Part shown: positions 9,016 to 18,203 of the stretch, piece after piece
Numbering within the stretch: the stretch's first letter is position 1
How the letters are laid out: every line of letters starts with the position of its first letter
DNA from: Yersinia bercovieri ATCC 43970
Lineage (GTDB): Bacteria; Pseudomonadota; Gammaproteobacteria; Enterobacterales; Enterobacteriaceae
Assembly: GCF_013282745.1 (NCBI RefSeq)
Contig: NZ_CP054044.1
Span: 3,906,001 to 3,970,000 of the forward strand
Reading direction: 5' to 3'
DNA: 64,000 nt
Position numbers and translations under genes: made by a program
The notes under the pieces: generated by a model
Told to the model about the DNA's origin: nothing
The model's database searches: none
Seen by the model: the letters and a program-made list of their open reading frames with translations, nothing else

Positions 9016-10594
9016 TGGCAGGTAGCTGATAGCTCCAGGTTTCAGTCAGAGTTTTATCACCGTTAGCCAGCGCCGCGCGCATCTCTATTGGTTTTTTAGC
9101 GTCCTTAACTTTCAGCCGCAGTGTCAAACGCCAGCCCTTGGTGACCGGGTTGTAGCGCACACTGTTCTCGATCAGTTCACCGTTATCATCAATACTGACT
9201 TGCGAAGCCAACGGCGTACTCTCATCCAGCGCTTTCAGCGACGGGCCGACAAAATCAATCAGGAACGCCACACTGCCGTCGGGTTGACGAATCAAATTCG
9301 ACTGCTTCACATCACCGGTTGAGCGCAGAGTCTGTTTAACATAGGCCACATCAGCTGAATGTAACTTATCCTCATCGCGGGTGAAGTGCAGGCGATAGTT
9401 GAGATCGAGTGATTTTTTCGCATCCGGCAACAGATCAGGTGACCAGAACGCCACGATATTATCGTTGGTTTCATCGGCCGTTGGGATCTCCACCAGCTCG
9501 ATTTTACCTTTGCCCCAATCGCCACGCGGTTCAACCCAGGCACTTGGACGCAGATCGTAGCGGTCATCTAAATCCTCATATTGTGAGAATTCGCGGCCAC
9601 GTTGCAGCAGACCAAACCCTTTCGGATTTTCAATCGTATAGGTGCTGACCGACAGATGTTTTGGATTATTCAGTGGCCGCCAAATCCATTCACCATTACC
9701 TGCATGAATAGAAAGGCCGTTGGAATCATGTAATGCCGGACGATAATTCAACACCGCCGACGGCTGGCTTGGGCCAAACAGGAACATACTGGTTAATGGT
9801 GCAATGCCCAATTTCTCCACTTTATCGCGCAAGAAAACTTTGGCCTGCACATCAATAGTGGTATCGCGGCCCGGATAGATAACAAATTTATAAGCGCCGG
9901 TGGCACGCGGGGAGTCTAGCAACGCATAGATAACCAGATGTTTATCATTGGGTTTTGGTCGCTCAATCCAGAACTCACGAAAGCGCGGGAACTCCTCACC
10001 GGAAGCCAGGGCGGTATCAATCGCCAACCCGCGCGCCGAAAGACCATAAACCTGACCTTTACCAATCACGCGAAAATAGCTAGCACCGAGCATACTGACG
10101 ATTTCATCTTTTTTATCCGCTTTATTAATCGGATAAAGGACTTTGAAACCGGCAAAGCCGAGATTTTTAACTGAATCAGGATCGTGCTTCACCGAACCGA
10201 AGTTGAAATAATCGGGGCTGTAATTGATAGGTTTAACACTGGTCGCGGTGACTTCATTAATCTGCACCGGCGTGTCGAAATACATGCCCTGATGATAAAA
10301 CTCCAACTTAAATGGCGTATCCAGTTTGCTCCAATAGGACTTATCATGGTTAAACTGAATCTGCTGATAGTCGGCAAATTTCATTTCGCGAAATTGCGAT
10401 GGCAGGTTACTTTTCGGTGCTTCGAAGCTTTTCCCCGCCAGTGCCTGCGCCTGTTTTGCCACATCATCTAGCGAAAAAGCCATTGCCGGAGAGGCCAATA
10501 GCGACAACAAAAGAGTCAGCCCTAACCATCCGGCACTGTTTGGCCGTGACCCTTTTGACATTTTATTCACGTTTGAAAAAATATTAACTCGCAC
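9008..10594 (-). CDS. opgG: Osmoregulated periplasmic glucan biosynthesis protein OpgG
   Basis: A 528-residue periplasmic protein needed for glucan branching. The mature part, from [16 protein letters not shown], is strongly like E. coli OpgG through to the C-terminal [13 protein letters not shown] signal peptide with core [10 protein letters not shown] ends at AMA. The start chosen is a GTG at 10594, because a strong RBS (aggggga) lies just upstream. The internal ATG at 10561 would give a more usual signal length but has no RBS. It is first gene of the opgGH operon and divergent from opgC. Confidence 0.95.
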   Translation of the reverse strand: MRVNIFSNVNKMSKGSRPNSAGWLGLTLLLSLLASPAMAFSLDDVAKQAQALAGKSFEAPKSNLPSQFREMKFADYQQIQFNHDKSYWSKLDTPFKLEFYHQGMYFDTPVQINEVTATSVKPINYSPDYFNFGSVKHDPDSVKNLGFAGFKVLYPINKADKKDEIVSMLGASYFRVIGKGQVYGLSARGLAIDTALASGEEFPRFREFWIERPKPNDKHLVIYALLDSPRATGAYKFVIYPGRDTTIDVQAKVFLRDKVEKLGIAPLTSMFLFGPSQPSAVLNYRPALHDSNGLSIHAGNGEWIWRPLNNPKHLSVSTYTIENPKGFGLLQRGREFSQYEDLDDRYDLRPSAWVEPRGDWGKGKIELVEIPTADETNDNIVAFWSPDLLPDAKKSLDLNYRLHFTRDEDKLHSADVAYVKQTLRSTGDVKQSNLIRQPDGSVAFLIDFVGPSLKALDESTPLASQVSIDDNGELIENSVRYNPVTKGWRLTLRLKVKDAKKPIEMRAALANGDKTLTETWSYQLPANE

Positions 10595-10892
10595 ATCTCC
10601 CCCTAAATCATAACAGCCAAATTATTGACGATTTATCCAACAGGTCAGGCAGATAAGCTCAGGTAGCGGTGATGTCCGGAGTTATACTGCCAGCTTATTG
10701 TGCAAACCAGTGGCTAAGCCACGAGCCATGCTAAAATACGCGATGGAAAATTATTAACCCTTATAGTAGTGTTTCTCGCCGTACTGATCCATTAATAACG
10801 TATAACGTTATCAGCGATGTGCTTACTATAAAAAATATGCTGGTCAAAAACCGACACGTTATTCTATTTTCGATAACAACTTGCGAATAAGT
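10595..10892. promoter_or_regulatory. Divergent opgG/opgC regulatory region
   Basis: 298 bp between the divergent glucan genes. It is AT-rich and contains a perfect 10-bp palindrome ATAACGTTAT at 10802-10811, next to a partial copy (taataacg). No convincing known operator was recognised. Confidence 0.5.
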
Positions 10893-12032
10893 ATGAAAAA
10901 AAACACTAACCAGCGGGAGTACTTTCTAGACGCTATTCGCGCCTATTTGATGTTACTCGGCATTCCTTTTCATCTTTCTCTTATATACTCCAGTCATCAT
11001 TGGGCGGTAAACAGCAGCCATCCCTCACTGGTATTTACTCTGCTAAATGACTTCATTCACGCCTTTCGTATGCAGGTGTTTTTTATTATTTCCGGCTATT
11101 TTTCGTTCATGCTATATCAGCGCTATGAGCGCCAGCACTGGCTACAGGTCCGCCTTGAGCGGGTGGTTATCCCTTTACTGGCGGCCATGGTGCTAATTAC
11201 GCTGCCACAATTTTTCCTTCTCAAAAATTACACCAGCAAATTACAAGATTGGAATTTATTTACAATTTATCAAAAAATAAATATTGCTATTTGGGAGCTG
11301 GTTTCGCACTTGTGGTTTCTGTTAACACTCGCTCTACTGACAATTATCTGTTTTTATCTGTTTAAAAGAATAAAGAATAGCCTACCGACAGTCCCAATAT
11401 TGATAAAGAGAATGAATAACATAGGAAAAGTCTCACTATATGTGTTTCTATTTGTATTAGTTTATTCTGTAATACGCAGAGTAATATATCTTCTTAACCC
11501 TGAAATACTCTTTAATAGCATCCTCAATTTCGCCGTTATGGAGACACTGTTTTATCTTCCTTTCTTTCTTCTTGGTGCCTACAGCTTTATCTATGCGCCA
11601 CTCAAACAACTATTTCTTCGGTTTTCACCCACTGCGATGTTGGCCTCACTAATACTATTTGCTGCTTACGTTGTGAACCAACATGCTAATAGTGCTGAAT
11701 TTTTTGTCTTTGAATTGGATCTTATCATCAAAGCATTGATGGGGGTGACCATGACCAATGTGATCTACTCCCTCGGGTATAAGCTATTAAATTCCCCCTC
11801 CCCTCACATCACCTATCTGGTGAACGCATCACTCTTCATTTATCTGGTGCATCACCCATTGACCTTGATTTATGGCGCATTTATTACGCCACAGATTGGC
11901 AATAACGGCTTCGGATTTCTCTTAGGCATGGTATTTGTTTGCCTGATTTCATTTTCACTGTATGAGGTTCATCGCCGCATTCCTGTGCTTAAATACTTGT
12001 TTTCTGGCAGAAAGCCGCAGCAAAAAGCGTAA
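10893..12032 (+). CDS. opgC: Glucan succinyltransferase OpgC
   Basis: A polytopic acyltransferase-3 family protein that adds succinyl groups to periplasmic glucans. It opens QREYFLDAIRAYLMLLGIPFH, nearly as E. coli OpgC, and keeps FRMQVFFIISGYFS and ASLFIYLVHHPLTL. About ten hydrophobic helices are visible. The ATG at 10893 was chosen over the in-frame TTG at 10881 because it matches the E. coli N-terminus. The gene is divergent from opgGH, as in E. coli, so the whole glucan system lies in one place. The middle third is noticeably AT-richer than its neighbours. Confidence 0.93.
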   Translation: MKKNTNQREYFLDAIRAYLMLLGIPFHLSLIYSSHHWAVNSSHPSLVFTLLNDFIHAFRMQVFFIISGYFSFMLYQRYERQHWLQVRLERVVIPLLAAMVLITLPQFFLLKNYTSKLQDWNLFTIYQKINIAIWELVSHLWFLLTLALLTIICFYLFKRIKNSLPTVPILIKRMNNIGKVSLYVFLFVLVYSVIRRVIYLLNPEILFNSILNFAVMETLFYLPFFLLGAYSFIYAPLKQLFLRFSPTAMLASLILFAAYVVNQHANSAEFFVFELDLIIKALMGVTMTNVIYSLGYKLLNSPSPHITYLVNASLFIYLVHHPLTLIYGAFITPQIGNNGFGFLLGMVFVCLISFSLYEVHRRIPVLKYLFSGRKPQQKA

Positions 12033-12242
12033 TCAAATTATTATTCAAACGAATAAGGTTATTGCTAAGCGATATTAATATCCGAATATCGCTACTGTGA
12101 TAAACCCGCTACACTGATCAACCATCATGTAGATGCGGGATGGCTAATGCCTCACTGTGCGCTCTGCTTTCAGAGCAAGTATCCTGTAGATTCCTTATCA
12201 GGATTTGTTTCACTTGCAGTGACAACAAAAAGAGGAATTGTG

Positions 12243-12488
12243 ATGAATAAGCAAGAATCTATTGAGAGTAATCCCACCTCAGATACGCCAGCAGTTGCCG
12301 AGTTTGCGACCCTGCTCGCCCTGGTGAGTCGTCTTAGCGGCGCACTGGACAGTGCAATCACTGGGAAAGATCGCAGTGTTTTGGTCAATGAGCTTTCACA
12401 ACTTTCTGTCGATAGTCTGCCTGAGCCAGAAAAAACGCTGACCACTGAGGCGCTGAAAAGGGTACTGGCAACACTCAAACGCGACTAG
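12243..12488 (+). CDS. Small acidic protein of unknown function
   Basis: An 81-residue protein starting at the ATG at 12243, preceded by a good RBS (agaggaattgtg). It has no signal peptide or membrane segment. The sequence is predicted helical, with hydrophobic residues spaced as in an amphipathic helix (FATLLALVSRLSGALDSAI). I do not recognise the family. It is flanked by opgC and the tandem repeat and seems to be its own unit. Confidence 0.6.
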   Translation: MNKQESIESNPTSDTPAVAEFATLLALVSRLSGALDSAITGKDRSVLVNELSQLSVDSLPEPEKTLTTEALKRVLATLKRD

Positions 12489-12551
12489 TTTTATCATCCA
12501 ACGCTCACCCTTGATTCCCCGTCGGGCGATTAAAGGTGAGCGATCCTTAAT

Positions 12552-12560
12552 CCCCCCCCC
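12552..12560. repeat. C9 homopolymer
   Basis: Nine consecutive C bases in non-coding DNA between the small unknown gene and the tandem repeat. It is recorded as a simple-sequence tract; no role is evident. Confidence 0.6.
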
Positions 12561-12604
12561 TCTGTATGCGCCCTATCTTTCGATCCCCAAACTATTATGT
12601 GACT

Positions 12605-12866
12605 GCCAACACCGCTGCGGCGTCAACCCAGGAGATCCCCAAAGTCATTGGCGTTGCAGCAAGGCGGCAAGCGAATAAGTCCCGATGAGCTTACTCAGGT
12701 AAGTGATTCGGGCGCATGAGTGCAGCCAACACCGCTGCGGCGTCAACCCAGGAGATCCCCAAAGTCATTGCCGTTGCAGCAAGGCGGCAAACGAATAAGT
12801 CCCGATGAGCTTACTCAGGTAAGTGATTCGGGCGCATGAGTGCAGCCAACACCGCTGCGGCGTCAA
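12605..12866. repeat. 120-bp tandem repeat, 2.2 copies, Yersinia-type dispersed repeat
   Basis: The units 12605-12724 and 12725-12844 differ at only two positions (12651/12771 and 12671/12791). A 22-bp partial third unit follows. Each unit contains the hairpin CTTAC-tca(g)-GTAAG between cccga and tcggg. I recognise this sequence type as a dispersed intergenic repeat common in Yersinia genomes, from memory. It is not a CRISPR: the repeats are long and contiguous, with no spacers. The rest of the 518-bp gap shows nothing else certain. Confidence 0.85.
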
Positions 12867-13006
12867 GGACGCAGGGGAATGCGATTTAACATATTGAATT
12901 AGGTCATATCTTCCCATCGAAACCGAAAAATCTGTGTATAATAATTTTTCATTAACATTCACTCGCCACCCATTCGTTTGCGTATTACATCAGGAGAACT
13001 CCCACT

Positions 13007-14734
13007 TTGGACGCCATCACTATTAATAGCCTCTTTTTGATCGGCGCGGTGCTGGTGGGAGCCAGTATTTTACTCAGCTCATTCTCATCGCGATTAGGTA
13101 TCCCTATTTTGGTTATCTTTTTAGCTATCGGGATGTTGGCTGGCACTGACGGGATTGGCGGTATTGCCTTTGATAACTACCCCGCAGCCTATCTGGTCAG
13201 TAACCTGGCATTAGCCGTGATCCTGCTGGATGGCGGTATGCGCACCCGTGCATCATCCTTCCGCGTCGCCCTCTGGCCGGCTCTCTCTCTCGCCACTGTC
13301 GGCGTGATAATTACCGCCGGGCTAACCGGTTTGGCTGCCGCCTGGTTATTCGATTTGGATATCATTCAAGGGTTATTAATTGGCGCAATTATCGGTTCGA
13401 CTGATGCGGCGGCGGTTTTCTCACTGTTAGGCGGCAAAGGACTCAACGAGCGTGTCAGTGCCACACTCGAGATTGAATCCGGCAGCAATGACCCGATGGC
13501 GGTATTTTTGACCGTCACCTTGATTGCGATGATTTCAGCGGGCGAGAGCAGCCTGAGCTGGATGTTCCTGGTGCACTTGATTCAGCAGTTCGGCCTGGGA
13601 ATTATGATCGGGCTGGGGGGGGGCGGATTACTGTTGCTGCTCATCAACCGCATCGAGCTGGCGAATGGCCTGTATCCACTACTGGCGGTCAGTGGTGGGA
13701 TTTTAGTCTTCTCACTTGCCACCGCGATGAACGGAAGCGGTATCTTAGCGGTCTATCTCTGCGGCCTGCTGCTCGGTAACCGCCCCATCCGCAACCGCGC
13801 GGGCATATTGCAAACCTTCGATGGGCTGGCATGGCTCAGTCAGATTGGTATGTTTCTGGTATTGGGCTTGCTGCTCAACCCGAGCGAATTGTTGCCGATT
13901 GCCATTCCAGCCTTGATCCTCTCATTGTGGATGATTCTGTTTGCCCGTCCGCTCTCAGTGTTCATCGGCTTGTTGCCCTTCCCAAGCTTTAATCTGCGCG
14001 AGCGGATCTTTATTTCATGGGTGGGTTTACGCGGTGCCGTGCCGGTTATTTTGGCGGTATTCCCGATGATGGCGGGCATCCCCAATGCGAATTTATTCTT
14101 CAATGTCGCCTTTTTTGTGGTGCTGGTATCACTACTGTTACAAGGCACCAGTCTCTCATTTGCCGCACGCAAAACGAAATTGGTGGTGCCGCCCGCACTG
14201 GCACCCGTGGCACGTATTGGCTTAGATATTGATAAGAATAATCAGTGGGAACAGTTTATTTATCAGCTCAGTTGTGACAAATGGTGTATCGGTGCCGCCT
14301 TGCGCGATTTAGAGATGCCCCATGGAACCCGTATTGCCGCCCTGTTCCGTGGCAAAGATCTATTGCACCCCACCGGCAGTACCCGCCTAAAAGAGGGCGA
14401 TATCCTGTGCGTCATTGGTCAGGAACATCACTTACCTGCACTGGGGAAACTCTTTAGTCAGTCCCCAAGTATCCAGTTAGATGAGCGTTTCTTTGGTGAT
14501 TTTATTTTGGATGCCGATGCAAAACTCGACGATATTTCGCAGATCTATGGCCTCAATCTGGAACCGGGTATCGACAAGCAACAAACGTTGGGTCAATTCG
14601 TCCTCTATCTGTTTGGTGGCGAACCGGTTATCGGCGATCAGATTGAGTGGGATGGTCTGACCTGGACCATTGCCGAAATGGAGTCTGATCGCGTCATCCG
14701 GGTTGGGGTGAAAATCGTTACCGATAAAGCCTGA
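13007..14734 (+). CDS. cvrA: K+/H+ antiporter NhaP2 (CvrA)
   Basis: A 575-residue CPA1-family antiporter. About twelve membrane helices hold the family motifs ILLDGGMRT and [19 protein letters not shown], with the ion-site Asp in [13 protein letters not shown]. The C-terminal third is a cytoplasmic TrkA-C type regulatory domain ([20 protein letters not shown]). Length and sequence match E. coli CvrA. The start is TTG at 13007 with aggag upstream. A run of nine G at 13615-13623 lies inside the coding region (GLGGGGLLL) and is in frame here. The gene exports potassium and protects at low osmolarity in other bacteria. Confidence 0.93.
   Translation: MDAITINSLFLIGAVLVGASILLSSFSSRLGIPILVIFLAIGMLAGTDGIGGIAFDNYPAAYLVSNLALAVILLDGGMRTRASSFRVALWPALSLATVGVIITAGLTGLAAAWLFDLDIIQGLLIGAIIGSTDAAAVFSLLGGKGLNERVSATLEIESGSNDPMAVFLTVTLIAMISAGESSLSWMFLVHLIQQFGLGIMIGLGGGGLLLLLINRIELANGLYPLLAVSGGILVFSLATAMNGSGILAVYLCGLLLGNRPIRNRAGILQTFDGLAWLSQIGMFLVLGLLLNPSELLPIAIPALILSLWMILFARPLSVFIGLLPFPSFNLRERIFISWVGLRGAVPVILAVFPMMAGIPNANLFFNVAFFVVLVSLLLQGTSLSFAARKTKLVVPPALAPVARIGLDIDKNNQWEQFIYQLSCDKWCIGAALRDLEMPHGTRIAALFRGKDLLHPTGSTRLKEGDILCVIGQEHHLPALGKLFSQSPSIQLDERFFGDFILDADAKLDDISQIYGLNLEPGIDKQQTLGQFVLYLFGGEPVIGDQIEWDGLTWTIAEMESDRVIRVGVKIVTDKA
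13615..13623 (+). repeat. G9 homopolymer inside cvrA
   Basis: Nine consecutive G within the antiporter coding sequence, covering Gly codons. Tracts of this length are prone to slippage; the frame is intact in this assembly. Confidence 0.7.
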
Positions 14735-14758
14735 TTATTTTTGCTAGCTACTGAGCCA

Positions 14759-14796
14759 TGCTAACCGAAATTATTTTCATAAAATTCCGGTTAGCA
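14759..14796. terminator. Inverted repeat between convergent cvrA and EamA gene
   Basis: TGCTAACCG (14759-14767) and CGGTTAGCA (14788-14796) form a perfect 9-bp stem with AATT pairs inside. There is no long T tract, so terminator function is likely from position but not certain. Confidence 0.6.
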
Positions 14797-14818
14797 CTCA
14801 CCTCCATCGTAATAGCCG

Positions 14819-15751
14819 CTAGACTCTGCTCTGCTTAATTCTATTCACCAAAACGATCCCCACACAGACCAAGAGCAGTGCAACGGCGTACTTCCATTCT
14901 AAAATACTCTCATTGAGGAAGATGGCGGAGAGAACAGCGCCAGATACCGGGATGAGGAAATTAAATGGGGCTACCATCCCCACCCGATTATATTTCAGTA
15001 ATAAGCTCCACAGCGCAAACGCTGCTGACGACAACAGCACCAGATACCCCAGTAATAACAAAGCGCGCCAGCCAAAGTCAGCCAGATTACCGCCAAACAG
15101 ATAGCCCCCGACCGTCAGTACCAAGCCGCCGATAGCCAGCTGATAGCCCGTCATTATCGTGGTATCCATGGTCTGCGAAATACGCTTCCCATAAATAGTG
15201 GCAGCGGAAAGAATGAAAGCAGCCAGCACCACCGATCCCTCACCGATGAGTGAAAAATGAAAATCCATTAAATCTGAACCAAAGTTCACCACCATTACCC
15301 CAGCAAAACCCAATGCGCAGCCAATAACTTTATTGAAGGTTAACCGGTCATTTTGATAAATGTAGTGCGCCAACAGCACACTGAAAAATGTCCCGGTCGC
15401 ATTCATGATGGAGCCTTTTACCCCGGTGGTGTAGGCCAGGCCAATATAGAAAAAGATATACTGTAGTGTGGTCTGTGTTAGCCCCAGAATAACTATCTGC
15501 CTATATTGTCTCTTTTGGAGGCGGCCGATGGCCTTACCGCTAGCCATCGCCACCATCAGCAATACCAATCCTGCCAACAAAAAGCGATAACCGGCAAATA
15601 CCATCTTGCTCGGAATATCATCAGGCGCAATATGAAACAGCACATAGCCATTTTTTATCGCGGGATACGCACTCCCCCAAAGGAGGCAACAGAAGCTCGC
15701 CACGAGGAAAACAAATTTTTTATTGGTAAAAAGCGGAGAACTGCGGTCCAC
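14819..15751 (-). CDS. EamA/DMT-superfamily transporter
   Basis: About ten hydrophobic helices arranged as two EamA repeats (LLWGSAYPAIKNGY... and IYGKRISQTMDTTIM...). Such proteins are drug/metabolite exporters; the substrate is not known. I chose the GTG at 15751 because AAGGA lies 7 bp upstream. A TTG at 15772 would add seven residues and has no RBS. It is transcribed away from yenI and is convergent with cvrA. Confidence 0.82.
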   Translation of the reverse strand: MDRSSPLFTNKKFVFLVASFCCLLWGSAYPAIKNGYVLFHIAPDDIPSKMVFAGYRFLLAGLVLLMVAMASGKAIGRLQKRQYRQIVILGLTQTTLQYIFFYIGLAYTTGVKGSIMNATGTFFSVLLAHYIYQNDRLTFNKVIGCALGFAGVMVVNFGSDLMDFHFSLIGEGSVVLAAFILSAATIYGKRISQTMDTTIMTGYQLAIGGLVLTVGGYLFGGNLADFGWRALLLLGYLVLLSSAAFALWSLLLKYNRVGMVAPFNFLIPVSGAVLSAIFLNESILEWKYAVALLLVCVGIVLVNRIKQSRV

Positions 15752-16052
15752 GCGAACATCCTTTTCGAACAAAAAAAATGGAATAATGTTTCGTTATAAC
15801 TATTCCCTGCCGAAAAGTCTTGCCTGATGTCACTTTTCGCTTAAAAACAGCTCAATTGCCCCGAGGTTTCGCACTAATAGAACATACTGACTGAAAATGA
15901 ATTGTATGCAGCCTTCTGATTGGTAGAATTATTGTACCGTGAATATGACATTAATTGGTTATTCATACAGTAGCTAATCTCGTTCAATGTTTGCACTGAC
16001 CAACAAAGATCGTGTACGATGCTGGTTTAATTAAATAACTTTGGTTTTCATT

Positions 16053-16697
16053 ATGTTAAAACTATTTAACGTAAACTTTAACAGTATGCCTGAAAGAAAG
16101 TTAGACGAGATCTTCACACTGAGAAAAATAACTTTTAAAGATCGGTTAGATTGGAAAGTAACCTGTATTGATGGCAGAGAAAGTGATCAATATGATGATG
16201 AGAATACCAATTATATATTAGGCACAATAGAGGATACGATTGTATGTAGTGTCCGATTTATTGAAATGAAATACCCGACGATGATTGCGGGGCCATTCTC
16301 GCCTTACTTTAGCGATGTTGACTTACCTATTGATGGTTTTATCGAGTCTAGCCGTTTTTTTGTTGAAAAAGCATTAGTCCGAGATATGGTCGGTAATGAC
16401 AGTTCACTTAGCACGATACTGTTTTTGGCGATGGTTAATTATGCCAGAAGTCGTGGATATAAAGGTATATTGACCGTTGTAAGCCGGGGCATGTATATCT
16501 TGCTGAAGCGTTCTGGATGGAATATTACTGTATTAAATCAAGGTGAATCAGAGAAGAACGAAATTATTTACCTTCTAAGTCTGGGTGTTGATATTGATAG
16601 CCAACAAAAACTCATAAATAAAATATCCAGAAAACATCAAGTCGAGCCTGATATCCTGAAAAGCTGGCCATTAGCTGTGCCTGATATCATTAAATAG
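16053..16697 (+). CDS. yenI: N-acyl-homoserine lactone synthase YenI
   Basis: A 214-residue LuxI-family enzyme that makes acyl-homoserine lactones from acyl-ACP and S-adenosylmethionine. It opens [19 protein letters not shown] and contains [11 protein letters not shown] and [12 protein letters not shown], as in Y. enterocolitica YenI. The start is the ATG at 16053, with the LuxI-typical N-terminus. The 3' end overlaps yenR by 8 bp in convergent orientation, the usual arrangement in Yersinia. No clear lux-type box is visible just upstream. Confidence 0.95.
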   Translation: MLKLFNVNFNSMPERKLDEIFTLRKITFKDRLDWKVTCIDGRESDQYDDENTNYILGTIEDTIVCSVRFIEMKYPTMIAGPFSPYFSDVDLPIDGFIESSRFFVEKALVRDMVGNDSSLSTILFLAMVNYARSRGYKGILTVVSRGMYILLKRSGWNITVLNQGESEKNEIIYLLSLGVDIDSQQKLINKISRKHQVEPDILKSWPLAVPDIIK

Positions 16698-17427
16698 GCT
16701 TGATTAACTTTAACTCGATGCCAAGTCTAATTGCGTGCTTGGCATTCAAAACACCTAGCTTTCTAACTACATTGCCGATGTGGAATTTAACCGTACTTCT
16801 TTTTATTCCCAGAATGATAGCGATTTCTGAATAGGTTTTACCGACACTAGCCCAATATAGAATCTCGTTTTCTCGTGGAGAGAATATCTCCCTTTCAGCA
16901 GCAGATCTCCCTAGCTCTTTGTTTTCATTATTATTTTTTTGATACAGCCCCAGCATTTTATCATGGGTCAAAATCAGCAACATTTGGATTTTTTCTTTAT
17001 TTATTTCGATACTTTCATCAAAATAAATACTATCATCATTTCCATTGGAAATATTCAGTGTTGCCATATTATGGTTATTATCATGCAGAACAAAGGTATA
17101 ACCATTAATGATATTATACTCTCTCGCTAAATTAAACACCGCTGAATCAGTTGATTTTTTATTGATAACTGAATTGTCGTCCCAAGCAAAGGGGGCAACT
17201 TTATCTTTTGCCGTCAAAATAACAGGATCGATAAGGTGATAACTATTCTTCTTATATTCCTTTATCCAATCCAATGGATAGTTAGAAATAATAGCCGGGT
17301 GCAATGGTGTTTTCTTATTCATGACCAGATAAGAGTAACGAAGATCACCATAAGCTTTTATTCTTCTTTGAATATAGTTCTTTATGTCTTCATTAATGCT
17401 TTCATTATCAAAATAATCAATTATCAT
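16690..17427 (-). CDS. yenR: LuxR-family quorum-sensing regulator YenR
   Basis: A 245-residue LuxR homologue. The N-terminal autoinducer-binding domain has the conserved W, Y and DP residues in [19 protein letters not shown] and the second W in FAWDD. The C-terminal helix-turn-helix is [22 protein letters not shown]...[16 protein letters not shown]. It is convergent with yenI. From the literature as I recall it, YenR is active without pheromone and promotes an adjacent small RNA that lowers yenI expression. The gene is AT-rich. Confidence 0.93.
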   Translation of the reverse strand: MIIDYFDNESINEDIKNYIQRRIKAYGDLRYSYLVMNKKTPLHPAIISNYPLDWIKEYKKNSYHLIDPVILTAKDKVAPFAWDDNSVINKKSTDSAVFNLAREYNIINGYTFVLHDNNHNMATLNISNGNDDSIYFDESIEINKEKIQMLLILTHDKMLGLYQKNNNENKELGRSAAEREIFSPRENEILYWASVGKTYSEIAIILGIKRSTVKFHIGNVVRKLGVLNAKHAIRLGIELKLIKPI

Positions 17428-17560
17428 AACAAACCAAACTCACTATATACATTGCGCAACAATACAATTTTATCACATTGTTTTCAATAGAAATCAGTGT
17501 ATAAATAGAGTTGCAGATATTCCTTAAATGGGGCGAGTCCGCCTGATAAAAATAAAAAAC

Positions 17561-17603
17561 CTAGACCAAAGGATAGTTTTGCAAGCTAGACCTAAGGTTA
17601 GCT
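17561..17603 (+). promoter_or_regulatory. Candidate YenR-type 20-bp dyad with upstream half copy
   Basis: AGCTAGACCTAAGGTTAGCT at 17584-17603 is an imperfect 20-bp dyad with perfect 5-bp ends, the size of LuxR-family boxes. Its core, ctagacctaagg, is repeated 25 bp upstream as ctagaccaaagg (17561-17572). A TTAATT/TAATTA -10-like sequence at about 17621-17627 would put a rightward start near 17634, with the dyad centred near -41. Confidence 0.45.
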
Positions 17604-17633
17604 ATTATTATAGCCCCATGTTAATTAAACTGT

Positions 17634-17800
17634 TTTTGCTTTAAACAATTAGCTTTGAATATAATTGAACTAATATCTTAGCGCACAGATGCCAAGAAAG
17701 TTAGTCTGAAAAGAATATAATTTCGCCAATACCAGGGGACTTTTTAAGTCCAATAGTACCGTTTTACCCCGCCATCTGGATGTCTTTACATTCAGATGGC
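17634..17800 (+). ncRNA. Candidate small RNA next to yenR
   Basis: No protein gene fits here. Downstream of the 20-bp dyad are two strong hairpins: GGACTT-TTT-AAGTCC (17737-17751) and a 13-bp stem GCCATCTGGATGT/ACATTCAGATGGC (17771-17800, one G-T pair). The end lacks a U tract, so the 3' boundary is uncertain. This is the place to look for a YenR-controlled RNA; only a 7-8 nt match to the yenI 5' region was seen by eye. Confidence 0.3.
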
Positions 17801-17913
17801 TGTAATCTCTAACCTGCGCTACCCCCCCATCACACAGTGACAATAGCTGATTTATTAACCTTATTTGACAACATACCCAGTACTGTAAGTGCAAACATAA
17901 TGTTGCTGCATGA

Positions 17914-17929
17914 TGTGCTAAAGATCACA
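17914..17929 (+). promoter_or_regulatory. CRP-like site
   Basis: TGTGC-TAAAGA-TCACA matches the CRP core consensus at 9 of 10 positions. It lies in gene-free DNA, about 210 bp before an orphan rightward terminator, and could control a transcript ending there. Confidence 0.4.
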
Positions 17930-18056
17930 CCCTCGCCATATCGTTTAAAAATCAAACAAATAGCACACTCTCCTGGCTGATACTCACCTATTACAATGGA
18001 TAAATTCTCTTTTTACGCATATAAACATTAAACTTATTTATGTAATTTTGATAAAC

Positions 18057-18114
18057 TTGACTTAAGTCATGTCCGTAACCGAAATTAATCGTATGATAAA
18101 TCAACGGTTATAAT
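18057..18114 (+). promoter_or_regulatory. Candidate promoter with FNR-like box and consensus -10
   Basis: TTGACTTAAGTCAT (18057-18070) matches the FNR half-sites TTGAY/RTCAA at 9 of 10 positions. TATAAT at 18109-18114 is a perfect -10, and no good -35 is seen. The box would sit near -57 from the predicted start at about 18121, slightly off the usual class I spacing. Confidence 0.4.
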
Positions 18115-18120
18115 GTTTCC

Positions 18121-18176
18121 CTGGTGTTGGCCGAATTGGCATCCCTTACCAAATGAGATTGGTAAGGGTTTTTTTT
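18121..18176 (+). ncRNA. Candidate short RNA ending at an orphan terminator
   Basis: The stretch between the TATAAT at 18109-18114 and the terminator at 18143-18176 has no reading frame of note. The terminator needs a rightward transcript, and no rightward gene exists between yenI and here. The RNA might instead start further left, near the CRP-like site. Confidence 0.4.
18143..18176 (+). terminator. Strong orphan intrinsic terminator
   Basis: CCCTTACCAA and TTGGTAAGGG make a perfect 10-bp stem with a 6-nt loop, followed by eight T. The T tract is on the + strand side, so it stops rightward transcription, not the leftward nrf operon. Confidence 0.9.
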
Positions 18177-18203
18177 GCCCACAATTTAGGCCAGGCGCAG
18201 GTT

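Noticed and set aside
12605..12866. Possible CRISPR array
   Set aside because: Repeats are 120 bp, directly joined, with no unique spacers and no cas genes.
17670..17894. 74-codon leftward frame between yenR and nrfG
   Set aside because: Crosses two strong hairpins, has no RBS and no recognisable protein features; the region looks non-coding.
18143..18176. Reading the strong hairpin as the nrf operon terminator
   Set aside because: The T tract is on the + strand side; leftward transcripts would leave the stem without a U run.
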